Shown: positions 9,420 through 20,707, numbered from the stretch's first letter. The stretch: DNA of 64,000 nucleotides from Oegoconia quadripuncta (GCA_949316235.1 OX438759.1:18414618-18478617); one strand, 5' to 3'. Notes: generated by a model not told the origin, from the sequence alone. Program-made: numbers and translations.

Positions 9420-9812
9420 CAAAAAGACTGTCTGACTCTTATCTGAAGATCGAACCGGGATCTCCGCGAACGAGCCAAGTGCAGGTCTGTTTTAAAATGA
9501 TTGAAAGAATCAATGTAGGGTAAATAACCCTCGGAATCAGCACAATCAGGCAAAAACTCGAAGAAATAAAAATCGAAATCTTCGCCGCAGTGCCAAGGAC
9601 ATGACGTCACCGGACACCCCTCCGCCCCCTGGCAAACATCCGGTACGAGCCAACCCCGGAAACCGGACGTAATCTCCCATTCGGAAAAACTCAACAAAGA
9701 AGGACTTTGTGTTATCGAGTGAACTAGTGTTAAGGGGAGATATCTTGTTAATCGTTGACGACTCTTTTTTGGATTCATCACATTAATCCACTTTTAAAAA
9801 GCCTCTCCTATC
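9420..9812. other. unassigned sequence with a long minus-strand frame
   Basis: A 129-codon minus frame (9392-9781) spans this GC-richer block, but its C-terminus runs into the SINE-A tail and no domain was recognised. The GC rise around 9600-9700 could mark a remnant of another element. Confidence 0.35.
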
Positions 9813-9960
9813 TGACGACCTGTTAGATGTAGTGGTCAGAAACTCTGACTGCAATCCTTAAACGTCACAGGTTTGAATCCCGCTAGTGGATTATTTTTGT
9901 GTGATGAAAACGGACTCAACCAGAGTTATTTAAAGGTATTTTTATTTAGAAATTCAATCG
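9813..9960 (+). mobile_element. SINE-B 5' half
   Basis: Head tgacgacctgttagatgtag, B-box-like aggtttgaatcccgc and the 'gtgtgatgaaaac' block are present. The 3' half is missing. Confidence 0.65.
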
Positions 9961-10754
9961 TTTGAACTTGGACTAAGACCGCCATTTTGAACCTGACTGT
10001 ACGTCTGTATTGTACTGTACTGTATTTATGTCAGACTGACTTGGCTTAACGACTACTTCCAATTGAAAACAACTTAATGCCATGGTCAAACATCCAAGAA
10101 CAGCAGCGCCAGACTTTACCTAACTTTGCTAAAAGATAACCAGCCCTCGAGAAAGCAAATGATTATATAGACAAATAATATTGCATAAACTGGCACACAC
10201 ATACAAGACAGAAACAAACATACAAAACCAAATGAACAAACATGAGACAAACTAACATTATAACAATAAGAGCCATACAATTTTTGAACAAATACAAACA
10301 CAGATGTAAAAATATTATATACCGTAACAATTAAATAAGATTTTTTCCAATACATTCAAGACTTACTGCCATTTCATTGCATGTATGTGTGCAACAGTCA
10401 TACAACAAGGTCATAGTTCAGTGCATTATAATGCTCATAGCACGAGCAAGAACTATTTTCAGCACGGAGGCGCGCGGAAACAAGCATAAAAAGAGAAAAG
10501 GAAGAAAATTAGTAAGTATTAAAGTGCTAAAAATGCGAATGGACGATGGGCTGTGTGGTGGGAGTGCTGACTTGAGCAATCGTGTACGTTTGCAATTAAA
10601 AATAAACGTATAAATAAATGATATCGTTCAGTTTAAAATGATTCAAAATATGATCTAGATAGATTACATCATCTAACTATGTTTGAAGCTAAATATACAA
10701 CATGATTAAGAACCTATATCCGGGTATAATCTTAAATATAAAAGTGGTATAGCT
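9961..10754. other. unassigned interval
   Basis: No gene or repeat was recognised. Short frames on both strands lack motifs. Confidence 0.35.
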
Positions 10755-10885
10755 AGAACATACCTTGGATTAAAACATAGGGTATATATCCCGATAAAGT
10801 AAGTGGTTCCCGCGAGGTAAACAAATTAAACATTATCCCCGATAAACCTATTCCACGCAAGCGAAGAAGCGGGCGAAAAGCTAGT
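10755..10885 (+). repeat. dispersed repeat, 'gataaagtgagtagttcc' type
   Basis: It reads ggattaaaacatagggta, ccgataaagtaagtggttcc and cacgcaagcgaagaagcggg, ending 'gctagt'. It matches 30596-30716. Confidence 0.6.
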
Positions 10886-11464
10886 CTTTAATATATAAAT
10901 GGGATCACGCAATACTAAGATAAGTTCGGACAAAGACTGGACACACACATACACACGACGCTGTCAAACACAGAATACCCATTCGTTTTTCGCTGGTGGT
11001 TGAAAACAAATAACGAAAGCGATTGCGCCACGAGTTCTTAATAGGAGCAACGTCACACCTAAACATAATATTACCTTTACCTCTAATATAAATTAACCAA
11101 CCTAATATTAGTGTTCTGGTAATGAAATTTATCACTACTCAGGATTACAATGGTGAGGGTCTGCGGTTCAGCTGGGTTTTAATTAATCCAAGTGTGTCCC
11201 TCGCGGCGGAATTGGATCGGTCGTTCACTTGGGTGTGGGAAAAAATCACAAAGGAGTTCTTATACTCTTTGTCATGCGATGTGGCCAGTGGTGTGAGCAA
11301 TCTGGTTATAGGCAATTAAAGGCATCTTTGTTTTGGACGATTGAAGAGTAGACCAGTAGTGCATATTGACTCTCATGAATGGAGAATTTAAAAAGACAGA
11401 AATGAAAATGTGAGTAAGAAGATTATTGATGTGGAAAAAGATAAAATTAATAAATGCAATGTTA
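10886..11464. other. unassigned interval
   Basis: No gene or known repeat was recognised before the LINE-W remnant. Confidence 0.35.
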
Positions 11465-11902
11465 AAATAGATTGTGTCAAATTTGAACAGGTGAAAGAAT
11501 TTTGTGTATTTGGAAACTATGGTTACTAGAGACGGCAAATGTAAGGAAGATATTAAAGGAGAGAGGGAACTTTGTGAATGGGGCCTTGCGTGCCATTGTG
11601 GGCAGGGAGTCATTGTCATGCAAAGCAAAAGTGGCGATCCATAAAGGCGTACTGTTGCCCACGCTGATGTATTGGAGCGAATGTTGGGTATGGCAGAAGA
11701 AGCATGAGAGCAGAAACAACGCAGTATAAATGTGTTCACTATGTAGTCTGGAGTGACTTTAAATGATAGATTAAGATGATGTAGTGATTAAGATCGAAAG
11801 AGGTATGTGGAGGTGATTTGGGCACATAGAACGAATGTGTGAAAGGAGATAACGAAAGCGTGAACGGAATGGTCGGTAAAGGTCGCCCAAGAAAGACGTA
11901 CG

Positions 11903-12126
11903 TTTTGGTTGGTGATAGGGCATTTTAAATATCCGCCTGGCTAGCTACCACCATCTTATCTAAATCTGCTGCCAAGTAGCATTGTTAATAGCATGGTTGT
12001 GTTCCGGTTGTCAGAGATAAGATAGCCAGTCCCTCAAATGGGGTTCCGGGTCAGTTCGACCTCATCTTCACTTAGCATCAGGTGTGATTGAGGTCAAGTA
12101 CCAACCCGTTTAGCATAAAAAAAAAA
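11903..12126 (+). mobile_element. SINE-A copy inside LINE-W, 5'-truncated
   Basis: It starts at 'ttttggttggtgatagggc', so the tRNA head and B-box are missing. The body is complete with small deletions, and the poly(A) is at 12117-12126. A short target-like repeat 'acgta' flanks it on both sides. Confidence 0.8.
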
Positions 12127-12162
12127 GAAACGTAAATGAAGTGACTGTCGTAGTCACAAAAG

Positions 12163-12188
12163 CCGAGCCGAGCCGAGCCGAGCCGAGC
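12163..12188. repeat. (GCCGA)n microsatellite
   Basis: Five uninterrupted GCCGA units lie inside the LINE-W remnant at the point where other copies carry 'ggtcaggtgcagtcacc'. Confidence 0.85.
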
Positions 12189-12272
12189 GTGTATGAAGCA
12201 TTTAATGAGAGTGGAGAAAAAATGGTATGTCAGGAAACAGGCGTCAGCATATGTATGTAAAATTTCATTGGT

Positions 12273-12960
12273 GAAAGTTGACTACTTATACAAAGTATCA
12301 GTTGTATATGATCCTTCCTCTATGCGGTTTCTCGTATAATTCATGATTGGATAATGGGGTAGATTTATGAGCTCCGAGCCTAAATCAATGGAATTATTTC
12401 ATCAAATTTTTATACGTAGATATACGTAGTCGGGTTTTTTATTTATGATGTAGAAATCGCCAGAAGCTATTAAACTATTCATGGTAACATAAATACATAC
12501 AGACGCGTAGAATACATTATCGTCCTTTGGCGGTAAGCGGGTGATGTAGACGGGGAATTAATACTACTAACTGAAGCCCCTACTTATAATAAATCGTATA
12601 ACAGCGAGGAATCTACGATTAAATGATTTTGATTAAATATCTTAATCAAAAACCGATTGATTAAAGTAAACAAATGGAAACTGACTCCTATAAGCCTCCC
12701 CTTAGTCCATGGCTCCAAACTTTTTCCATTTGAAATCGTAAGGAGGTAGTCGACGCTAATTTTCTTTTGATTGCCCTCTTCCGAGTAACGGATGGGTAGA
12801 AAAGTTTCCTGATTGGTTGATCGGATTTGGTGATACCATGGTTTGGGTAACTTCAATGTATTGCAAGTTAAAAAATTATATCACCAATATTTTTTTTTGG
12901 TTTATTCACCAACCACGCAACGGGATCTGAGTCCATACAGCCTAGTCTTATATAGTATTC
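12273..12960. other. unassigned interval
   Basis: No gene was recognised. A 90-codon minus frame near 12584-12856 has no motif. Confidence 0.35.
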
Positions 12961-12974
12961 ATTCTGTAGTAAAT

Positions 12975-13095
12975 CTTCAGTAAGATGACATAATACTTTA
13001 CGGAATATTTTGACGCCTTCCGAAAGCTTCGTTTACACTTCCCATCACTTGCACACCATCACTGACTTTTGCCTTACAATGTTCTGACTTCAAAA
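12975..13095 (+). repeat. left member of a diverged direct repeat
   Basis: The stretch tcttcagtaagatg ... cgaaagcttcgtttacac ... cacaccatcactgac is repeated, diverged, at 14985-15135. The pair flanks a SINE-A and the 84-bp tandem array. Confidence 0.55.
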
Positions 13096-13584
13096 CGTGG
13101 ATTACACAAATTTCAAGAAATAAATACCTACAAAAATGCAACATCACTCGCAAATGTAAACTGTACATTTTGAGTCTTATACAGTCACATTATTCATTAG
13201 TAATTGATACTTGCCTTAAATCAGGATCAGCAAGCGCACGAGGAAGCAGAAGCCTAGACCAGCAACTCGTGCATCTCCCGTGATTCAGCCATCGTACCGA
13301 GATGGTGGGTATGGCCATGGGAGGCCTATCTAGGCTCTACTAGAACGCTGTAATTTGGCAAGAATACACATTAATCAATCTAACAAGGTCTTAAAAAATC
13401 TGGAAAAAAAATTTCTTAGGGTACCTACCCTACATTTAAAGTGGGGATGAGTTTTCTTTTATTTTTGTAACCCATCGTGTGGGGTGTCGTTAAATCGAAT
13501 AACGTGTTGTGTCGTTTCACGGTCGCGTTTGTAGTCTATTCCACATAATTACATCATTAAATTAAATTAATTAATTAAATAAAT
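13096..13584. other. unassigned interval
   Basis: No gene was recognised. A GC-richer block at 13210-13340 (cgcacgaggaagcagaagcc) may be a LINE or SINE piece that occurs only once in this window. Confidence 0.3.
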
Positions 13585-13875
13585 TTAACCGTATCCGTGG
13601 ATCAATGTAAACAACATTGGGTTCGATCCCCAGTGGGGTACTCGGTTTGGCTGGTGGTAGGGCATTAACATCCGCCTGGCTAGCTATCACCATCTTATTT
13701 AAATCTGCCGCCAAGCAGCAATGTTTAATGGCATTGTTGTGTTCCGGTTGCCAGAGATAAGATAGCCAGTCCTCCAAATGTATTGGGGTTTCCGGGTCAG
13801 TACGGTTCCACCTTCGACCTTATCTTCACTTAACATCAGGTGTGATTGAGGTACCAACCCGTTGTGCATAAAAAA
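13585..13875 (+). mobile_element. SINE-A copy with shortened head
   Basis: The head has 'ccgtatccgtggatcaatg'. About 25 bp between 'acattggg' and 'ttcgatccccag' are deleted. The body is complete to 'cccgttgtgcataaaaaag'. Confidence 0.85.
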
Positions 13876-14095
13876 GAAATAAACAAAAAATAATGAAAAC
13901 TTGGAGTAAATATAAGTTTCAAATAAAATGATAGGAACCCTACGAATTCCACCAGTCGCATATCAATCTCCGGCCGGAGCTTGAGTCGATGATGGTTTTG
14001 AAAAAAAAAAAACTACGTATGCCAATACCTTCTATTTCACTTACCTAATATGCCCTTTTTTCCTTACGGTAAAAAAACGAAAGCATCGACATCGG

Positions 14096-14595
14096 TACAA
14101 TATCGCAGTACGTACAATTCTCTGTTCACACAAATTATCAATTCGTACACTGAGCAATTAGTACAATTCTGGCATTGGTACAATATCGCCATTCGCACAA
14201 TATCTCTGTTCACACAAAATATCAGTTCGTACACTGAGCAATTAGTACAATTCTGGCATTGGTACAATATCGCCATTCGCACAATATCTCTGTTCACACA
14301 AAATATCAGTTCGTACACTGAGCAATTAGTACAATTCTGGCATTGGTACAATATCGCCATTCGCACAATATCTCTGTTCACACAAAATATCAGTTCGTAC
14401 ACTGAGCAATTAGTACAATTCTGGCATTGGTAGATACAATATCGCCATTCGCACAATATCTCTGTTCACACAAAATATCAGTTCGTACACTGAGCAATTA
14501 GTACAATTCTGGCATTGGTACAATATCGCCATTCGCACAATATCTCTGTTCACACAAAATATCAGTTCGTACACTGAGCAATTAGTACAATTCTG
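14096..14595. repeat. 84-bp tandem array built from 17-bp monomers
   Basis: There are six units, starting at 14096, 14179, 14263, 14347, 14435 and 14519. The first is diverged and the last is incomplete. Unit 4 has a 4-bp 'taga' insertion. Each unit divides into five monomers of 17, 17, 17, 16 and 17 bp that begin YACA (tacaatatcgccattcg, cacaatatctctgttca, cacaaaatatcagttcg, tacactgagcaattag, tacaattctggcattgg). Because 84 is a multiple of three, both strands show long open frames, but these are a by-product of the repeat. Confidence 0.9.
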
Positions 14596-14984
14596 TAATA
14601 TGTTTAAGTAAACGAGAGTACACTACATAAGCGTAAAAACGTTCCCTTTCACAACACGTGGCAGAAATTATCACCTCTAATTTTCGCATATAAAACGTTT
14701 TACTCATCGATCAAATCTTATGCGAGGTTAAAAGATTATTTTTAAGCGGTATACAAATTGGTACCTCTTGACAAGGAGTCAAGTGTAATTTTAGGAGGTA
14801 TCATTCAACTACCAAACTTAAAGTCTTCTTCTTCTTATTTTTCAGGATGGCAACCAGTCAACCTCACTGTCGAACATTACTGCCAGTTTCGAGTGAAAAA
14901 TTTTATTTCTCTTATTTCTTCAGTTTATAAGTCAGTCTCAGTCAAAACAAGTAATTCGTCGTATACAGAGTCTAGTCACGGTCA
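14596..14984. other. unassigned interval
   Basis: No gene was recognised. An 80-codon Ser-rich plus frame at 14758-15000 runs into the direct repeat and has no motif. Confidence 0.35.
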
Positions 14985-15135
14985 AGCCAGTCTTCAGTAA
15001 AGTGGCAGAATGCTTTACAAAAGATTTTGGCGGCTTCTTGTGGGAACCCGAAAGCTCCGTTACGCACTTTAATTTACACTTCCTTTCACTTGTACACCAT
15101 CACTAACGTTTGCTGCACAATATTCTGCCATTATT
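14985..15135 (+). repeat. right member of a diverged direct repeat
   Basis: It matches 12975-13095 at tcttcagtaaagtgg, cgaaagctccgttacgcac, tttacacttcc and cacttgtacaccatcac. Either terminal repeats of an old element or a segmental duplication would fit. Confidence 0.55.
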
Positions 15136-15570
15136 AAGCGACAGCGTACCAACGAATTTATTGTTATACTTAGCATTATATAAAATAAATATTGTAACAC
15201 AACAGGCATAACTCACAATTGTTGTTTGTTATGTATAAATATATGTGTGTGTGTATGATAAACGATAATACCGCGCAGTTTTTGGCTTACTGCTACAATA
15301 TTCAACTGTCGTCTCAAGGTGTATGAAGTTATGGAGCAAAAGCGACAGAAAACTCAGGATAGCGAGAAGTAAGAGTCTCGCAGAGTTGTGCAAAATTGTC
15401 TAAATCTTAAATTATTATATATGCTACCTCCAGTAACTTCTTTATCTCTTCTTTTTGCTTAATCACACCTGCTAATTACCCTGCCAATTAGGGATAATAA
15501 ATAAATTGTAAGGTTTTTGTGAAAATGATGTTAACATTTCGAGATGATTCTAAGACCTGCGATATGGCGA
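15136..15570. other. unassigned interval
   Basis: No gene or known repeat was recognised. Confidence 0.35.
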
Positions 15571-16245
15571 ACTTTTTTTTTTACGAGAAGGTGGAGATAT
15601 CCTCATAGGACACTTTCAAGTCGACATCATCCGCAGCTATTAAAGCTCGAGGCCATATCCACCCGAAGGTAGTGCCGGACTCTGCCACACCTTTACAGCA
15701 GCTGTCTGGAACTTGGATGCACTATTTTAGACAGCTGTCAGGTGTCCTCCAACTGCTCTATACCTTATCCCAATGGTCCTCACTGCTTAACACAAAGTCG
15801 ATCATGGTATTTTTCGTGAGTCTTGTCCCTGTTCTGTTTGCAAGCTCAGCACGCAGCGTTTCGAACTCCTGGCACTGGAAAAGTGTGTGCTCCGGAGTGT
15901 TGACTTGGTCACAAAACCAGCATTGGTCACAGGGTGCTTTCTGGATTCTTCTCAAGTAAGATCTGAAAACCCCGTAACCAGAAAGGGTTTGGGCGAGGTG
16001 AAAACCAATGGACCCAAACTTTCTACCGACCCACTTTCGCAAATCGGGTATAAGAGTTTGGGTCCATTCGCCATTTTGTCGACTATTTACCAGCTTAGCT
16101 GCCACAGCTCCACAGTTTTTTTCCTTTCCAGAAGGTTCGCTGCATCCGTCTTGTTTTGGGCGTTGTATAATCGACACATCTCATCGATGACCTGGCTTAT
16201 CGGTGTAATACCCGCGATGATCATCGATGCGTCATATGAGACGGT
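15571..16245 (-). pseudogene. R1-clade-like LINE, ORF2 C-terminus and 3' UTR
   Basis: The minus strand reads a TVSYDASMIIAGITPI-like segment (about 16243-16195), then after a frameshift a 139-codon frame at 16177-15758. That frame has GVFRSYLRRIQKAPCDQCWF and the metal-binding pattern C-x2-C-x7-H-x4-C (CDQC...EHTLFQC) near 15895-15935. This is typical of the region after the reverse transcriptase in R1-type elements. A ~180-bp 3' UTR and poly(A) (poly(T) at 15573-15582) follow. The 5' part of the element is missing. Confidence 0.75.
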
Positions 16246-16259
16246 CTAGTAAAGGCTTG

Positions 16260-16432
16260 CGACGCGCAGGGTAGTGTAGCGGTTCACTGGAAGTGACGAT
16301 GTGGTCGAAGATGAAGCACCCAATCCCAGTAATTGTCTATTCACTCTGCTCTTGAAGATCCCAAGGTTGTAGGATTCAGGAAAGACAGATGCCGGAAAGG
16401 AGTTCCATGCCTTGGCTGTTCGCATTATTTAA
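16260..16432 (-). pseudogene. LINE-N ORF2 C-terminus fragment
   Basis: The minus strand reads the same WNS-P...YNLGIFKSRVN tail as 1738-1966. The 3' UTR is cut, and no catalytic domain is present. It lies directly beside the R1-like remnant in the same orientation. Confidence 0.65.
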
Positions 16433-16534
16433 TTCAATTCTTTATTGCATTCCATGTTGTACAATCACTTATAATTACATACATAATTAGTCACAAACAT
16501 GGACCCGGTAGGGCATAGCAATGATGAAGTTTCC

Positions 16535-16815
16535 CCTTCCCCCACTCGGCAAATGGGAGTATTATTAATAAGAGCCCATAGTGTACCACTGCTGAGCAAA
16601 GGCTTCCAGCATTTGCCCACAACTCGCACGGCATGCGGCCCAAGTGACCCGCTCAGTCCCACTTCAATGTTGCCGCTTTTTTCCCTATGTCAGAGATCCG
16701 AATCCGTGAGCATAGTGTAGCATTTCTGACGCGGTCGATCAGTTTGACTCCCAATATGCTACGTTCCATGCTCCTCTGGCAAACCCTGAATTTTGATTTC
16801 TGACGTTCCATCAAA
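16535..16815 (-). pseudogene. LINE-H ORF2 C-terminus
   Basis: The minus strand reads MERSILGVKLIDRVRNATL, then RIRISDIGKKAATLKWDW followed by a stop and AGHLGRMPCELW. These match the VTDIAQRI..KLKWQWAGH tail of the LINE-H copy at 24860. It is degraded by stops and has no catalytic domain. Confidence 0.6.
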
Positions 16816-17039
16816 GACGTGGGAGTGTAGCCAAAAAAAATTCAGTAGTCCCTCCACTGTTTCTGGTCTAAACCGACACAATTTCCAAGCTTTCAAGCGT
16901 TTTATTATTACTGGCATTTTTACTCACGGTAGCCTTTTGCTACCGTCCCGCTCACTACATTCAGGCGTAGTCCATGGTGTATACGAAAACAGGGGGCCGA
17001 GCTTCACTCGACCTCTTTCCCTATAGAGTCGGCATTAGT

Positions 17040-17150
17040 TGAAGTGACAGTGGGCAAGAACGAAGCTTCCAACCGATCGCTCTGGAATTCTATGGAGGAT
17101 GAGGTTCACCAGTGAACATCCTGTGGCTGATATGATGATGAACGTTTACT
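17040..17150 (+). pseudogene. LINE-H 3' end fragment
   Basis: It has 'gttgaagtgacagtgggc', 'ccaaccgatcgctctgg' and a (gatgat) end near 17137-17147, as in 57775-57975. Confidence 0.55.
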
Positions 17151-18116
17151 AAACGGAGAGGCAGAGCCAACCCTCTAAATAAGTTGAAGGTTCCGGATGA
17201 CCGCGCTTTCACTTTCGGTGTTATCCTCACTTATCATCAAGTGTGATGTAAGCCAAGCGTAATCAGTTAAATATAAAGATAACTGTTACCTCCTTTACCA
17301 CTTTTTTACCTCTTTTTCCCTTTCGTCTCACTGAGGTATAGTTCACACGTCCCACAGGCATTATATCGCGTAATTCCAACTAATTTGGACGATCGATCGA
17401 CACCGACCAAGTGTATTATACATCGTAAATATTTCTTGAGCGATGATCTTTACGAATACTCCAAGAGCCTGCGTGCCTGATGGATTGATGTCAATAAATA
17501 TGATCTAAAAAGTTGTTTGAAGTATTTTGCGCGAAATGTATTATAATTTCTTCTGGTGCATTCTTATGTTCATATCTTCTGTAATCTCTTAGACATAAAG
17601 TCTTTCGACCGCAGGTCACACATGCGCTGTCATGAAACTAAAAAAGATTTTGTTATGCCTGTCCCTGAAACAATTTTTCTTCATGGTCCTCTAGGGTTAA
17701 GATGGAATGCTTCTGAGATATGTCATTTTATATACAGCAGACGTGAATACGTATCTTTGAATGCAGCGTCAAATTTGTTTGGTACGTGTAAACTTAGTTT
17801 ACTTATGCGTTCTCCAAAAGCTGTTGTTCACCAACACCAAAAGAAATTGAGTCATTCTGATCAAAGTAATGAAAAGTTACAATGTGATTTTCCAAACGTA
17901 AGGCATCTTATTATCTAGCTTACAAGGTCAATAATATTGATTATTAACACTTTCGCAGACACGAAACCACGAATAGACGTTATACTAATAAAACTTCTAT
18001 TGTGTCTAGTTCACTGTTCGATGTGTTAAATATACCTATTATTTAAATGCTGCTGTTGCAAAAGATAGCAAGCAAAGTGCTGCCATGCTGTCAACAGAAC
18101 AAAATGGCGTCATCAC
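17151..18116. other. unassigned interval
   Basis: A 120-codon plus frame at 17556-17918 has no recognised domain and is not repeated in the window. It could be a chance frame or a decayed exon. Nothing else was seen. Confidence 0.35.
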
Positions 18117-18415
18117 CTCAGCCCGTAAACATCATACTGCAGGGATATAGGCCTTCTCTCGTACGATGAGAGAGTATGGGCCATATTCCACCACGTTGCC
18201 CAATGCGGGTTGTGGACTACACATGCCTTAGAATTTTTATTTCTCCGGTATGCAGGTTTAATCACGATGTTTTCCTTCGCCGTTTAAGAGCAGTCGGATA
18301 AATGCACATAAGTAATTAAATTTAAAAACTCATTGGTACATGGCCTGCCTGGGAATCGAACCCGGAGCTCCCAAATTGGGAGACCGCGTCTTAACCGCTG
18401 AGCCACCGACGCTCG
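18117..18415 (-). mobile_element. SINE-C copy
   Basis: The minus strand has the head cggtggctcagcggttaaga with A-box-like 'gtggctcagcgg', B-box 'gggttcgattcccag', then the body and the end 'cctgcagtatgatgtttacg'. It is about 300 bp. Other copies are at 21561 and 23264. Confidence 0.8.
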
Positions 18416-18519
18416 ACAACGACTTCGACAAAAAAGCCTAATTGATTTTCAAAATTTATTTATTTATGTATATTTGGTTTAGGAGCGATTAAGTCTTACG
18501 CTTTACTTACTTAGCTTTT

Positions 18520-18654
18520 TATCGGGATAAAAAATATCCTATGTCTTAATAAAGGATATTATTCTACTTATATGCCAAATTTCAATCAAATCCCTTTATC
18601 CGTTTTGCCGTGATTGAACAACGAAGAAACAACCAAACTTTCGCATTTAAAACA
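18520..18654 (+). repeat. dispersed repeat, 'cgttttgccgtgattg' type
   Basis: It ends 'aaactttcgcatttaaaac' directly against the mariner-type MITE at 18655. The same junction is seen at 53512. Confidence 0.6.
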
Positions 18655-19066
18655 TTGGGTCTTTACCTATGAAATTTCAGTTTTTTTTCTTCGTTAATCA
18701 TATGTACCAATTCCTGAGATTTTCAAAGCTATATCCAAATTTGTTTTTTATTTGGAAAATGGAATATTGTTTCAATGTTTCACAAGAAATATTTTTTAAT
18801 TTCTGGACTAAATCACATAATAAAAAAAAATTTAACAGAGCTCTTTTCATCATCATCATCAATCATTTCTTAGATTATAAAGCGGTTACTTTTAAAAATT
18901 AACGCTGCCTATACTTAACTTAATGTTATCCGATAATACACACAAAGTTTAGCTAAATTTGGATTTGCCGTTCCCAAAAAAAATCAAAAATGTTTCTATG
19001 GAGATGTTTTCTCTGTCTTAATGAAATTCTTCATACAAAACGCCAATTTCATAGGTAAGGACCGAA
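18655..19066 (-). mobile_element. mariner-type MITE
   Basis: The terminal inverted repeats are ttgggtctttacctatgaaa on the left and the complement of ttaggtccttacctatgaaat-like sequence on the right (ccaatttcataggtaaggacc). About 410 bp, with no transposase frame. Four copies in the window share interior blocks such as 'gggaacggcaaatccaaat'. The right end is followed by TA. Confidence 0.75.
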
Positions 19067-19417
19067 TATTAGTTAGATTAGGTAACTCGAGAATATTTAC
19101 GAGTATGTATACTCAGCTCTTGGCCTATAAGATATTTTCGCAAGAACCGCAAACAATACCTGGCACACCGTCCCTAACACATCAGCGCAAGGATGGGATC
19201 TCTGTAATTGCCCCCTTAGGCATCAACAGCTTACCGATAAACTCCAATTACAATATTAAAGTCGTTTCTTTTTATTAAAAAAAGGCGAAGTGTGATATTG
19301 CAAGATGTAAAGGCTGACAAAACCGTTATTTCAAAGAATTTATCGCTGACGTGTTTCATATACATACTTTTTACTACTGCTTACTACTAAAATTTGTACT
19401 TGAAAGTTTCTATGGAA
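19067..19417. other. unassigned spacer
   Basis: No gene or known repeat was recognised. Confidence 0.35.
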
Positions 19418-19723
19418 TGATCTCAATCACACCTGATGTTAAGTGAAGATGAGGTGGAAGCGTACTGACCCGAAAACCCCAACACATTTAGGGCACTGGC
19501 TATTTTATCTCTGACAACCGCAACACAACAATGCTATTAACATTGCTGCTTGGCGGCAGATTTAGATAAGATGGTGTTAGCTAGCCAGGCGGACATTTAA
19601 AATGCCCTACCACCAACCAAACCAAACCAAACCGAGTACTTAAACATGTACCCCGCTGGGGATCGAACTCACGACCTCCGAATCGTAAACCCAATGTTGT
19701 TTACATTGAGCCACGGAGGCAGT
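19418..19723 (-). mobile_element. SINE-A copy, tail truncated
   Basis: It begins at 'tgatctcaatcacacctg', lacking the poly(A) end. The body, B-box and head ('gttgtttacattgagccacg') are complete. An extra 'aaaccaaacc' slippage lies near 19618-19630. Confidence 0.85.
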
Positions 19724-20382
19724 TGCTGTGAGGATAAACGCTCATAATCGATTTTCATCAACGATGACTTAGTAATTGACTTGTGCCCTCATTTAGACTT
19801 TAATAGCCCAGGGAAAATACGATAAAAAATTAGTTTAGCTAGACATAATTCAGAACCGACTTATATAATTGCTATCTTATAGAGTTATATTAGAGATGTA
19901 ATTTTGAATAATTAAGCCTAAAGAAAAACGATTAGCTTAGTCTAGATTTTTTTAGTAAACCCTATTTTTAATTTGTATCTTAATAACAATAAATACTAAC
20001 TGATATTTTATTAGGTAGAGTTTTGTTAAACACAGTTAACTTATTGATGGATAAAAAACTAAGCATGTTGTAGTTAGGCATGCATGTGTTTTAGCTGAAA
20101 CTGTCGTCGAGCTGCATCTCTTAACAAATAAAAAAATGAGAACTAATATTTAATAAAAAAATGAGAACTAATATTTTGTAACGATAATTTCCCTAAATGT
20201 TTTGAATTTAAAGAAATACCCATCAATTGACCATTTTTTTAAAAAGAAACTCCTTTTTCAACTTTAGCTTATTTAGTTACTTACTTAGTACTTGCCTTTC
20301 TTAAAAATGTTTAATTTTTAGCAAATGTTACTACATTTACGACACTTTATTGAATGGTTCAAGTAAGTCGCAGTTATTCGCC
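19724..20382. other. AT-rich spacer
   Basis: No gene was recognised. A 22-bp tandem duplication of 'aaaaaaatgagaactaatat' lies at about 20130-20178. Confidence 0.4.
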
Positions 20383-20707
20383 TTTTTTTTATGCACAACG
20401 GGTTAGCACTTGAACACAATCACACCTGATGTTAAGTGAAGATGAGGCCGAAGGTGGAAGCGTACTGACCCGGAAACCCCAACACATTTGGGGGACTGTA
20501 TCTTATCTCTGACAACCGGAACATAACAATGCTATTAACATTGCTGCTTGGCGCAGATTTAGATAAGATGGTGGTAGCTAGCCAGGCGGACTTTTAAAAT
20601 GCCCTACCACCAACCAAACAGAGTACTTAATATGTACCCCGCTGGGAATCGAACCCGCGACCTCCGAATCGTAAACCCAATGTTGTTTACATTGAGCCAC
20701 GGAGGTT
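20383..20707 (-). mobile_element. SINE-A copy, near full length
   Basis: It runs from the poly(T) at 20383 to the head at 20707 (gagccacggagg). 'gctgggaatcgaacccgcga' keeps the B-box. Small losses occur at 'gactg|tatcttatc' and 'cttggcg|cagat'. Confidence 0.88.

Larger units (their letters stand above)
11465..12272 (+). pseudogene. LINE-W ORF2 C-terminus, split by a SINE-A
   Basis: The plus strand reads LSCKAKVAIHKGVLLPTLMY and SECWVWQKKHESR, as in the copy at 7345. After a stop and frameshift the LINE continues through 'gggcacatagaacgaatg' to 'ggtcgcccaagaaagacgta' and is interrupted by a SINE-A at 11903-12126. It resumes at about 12127 ('aatgaagtgactgtcg'). A (GCCGA)n microsatellite at 12163-12188 replaces LINE sequence, followed by 'gtatgaagcatttaatgagag'. 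Confidence 0.75.

Noticed and set aside
9392..9781. 129-codon minus-strand frame
   Set aside because: It runs into the SINE-A tail, has no recognised domain and no second copy in the window.
14050..14456. Overlapping 127- and 130-codon frames on opposite strands
   Set aside because: They lie in the 84-bp tandem array. A period divisible by three keeps frames open on both strands, so there is no evidence of coding.
14096..14595. CRISPR-like array
   Set aside because: The units are contiguous with no variable spacers, and the context is eukaryotic transposon DNA.
17556..17918. 120-codon plus-strand frame
   Set aside because: No domain, splice context or repeat match supports it; chance is likely in DNA of this composition.
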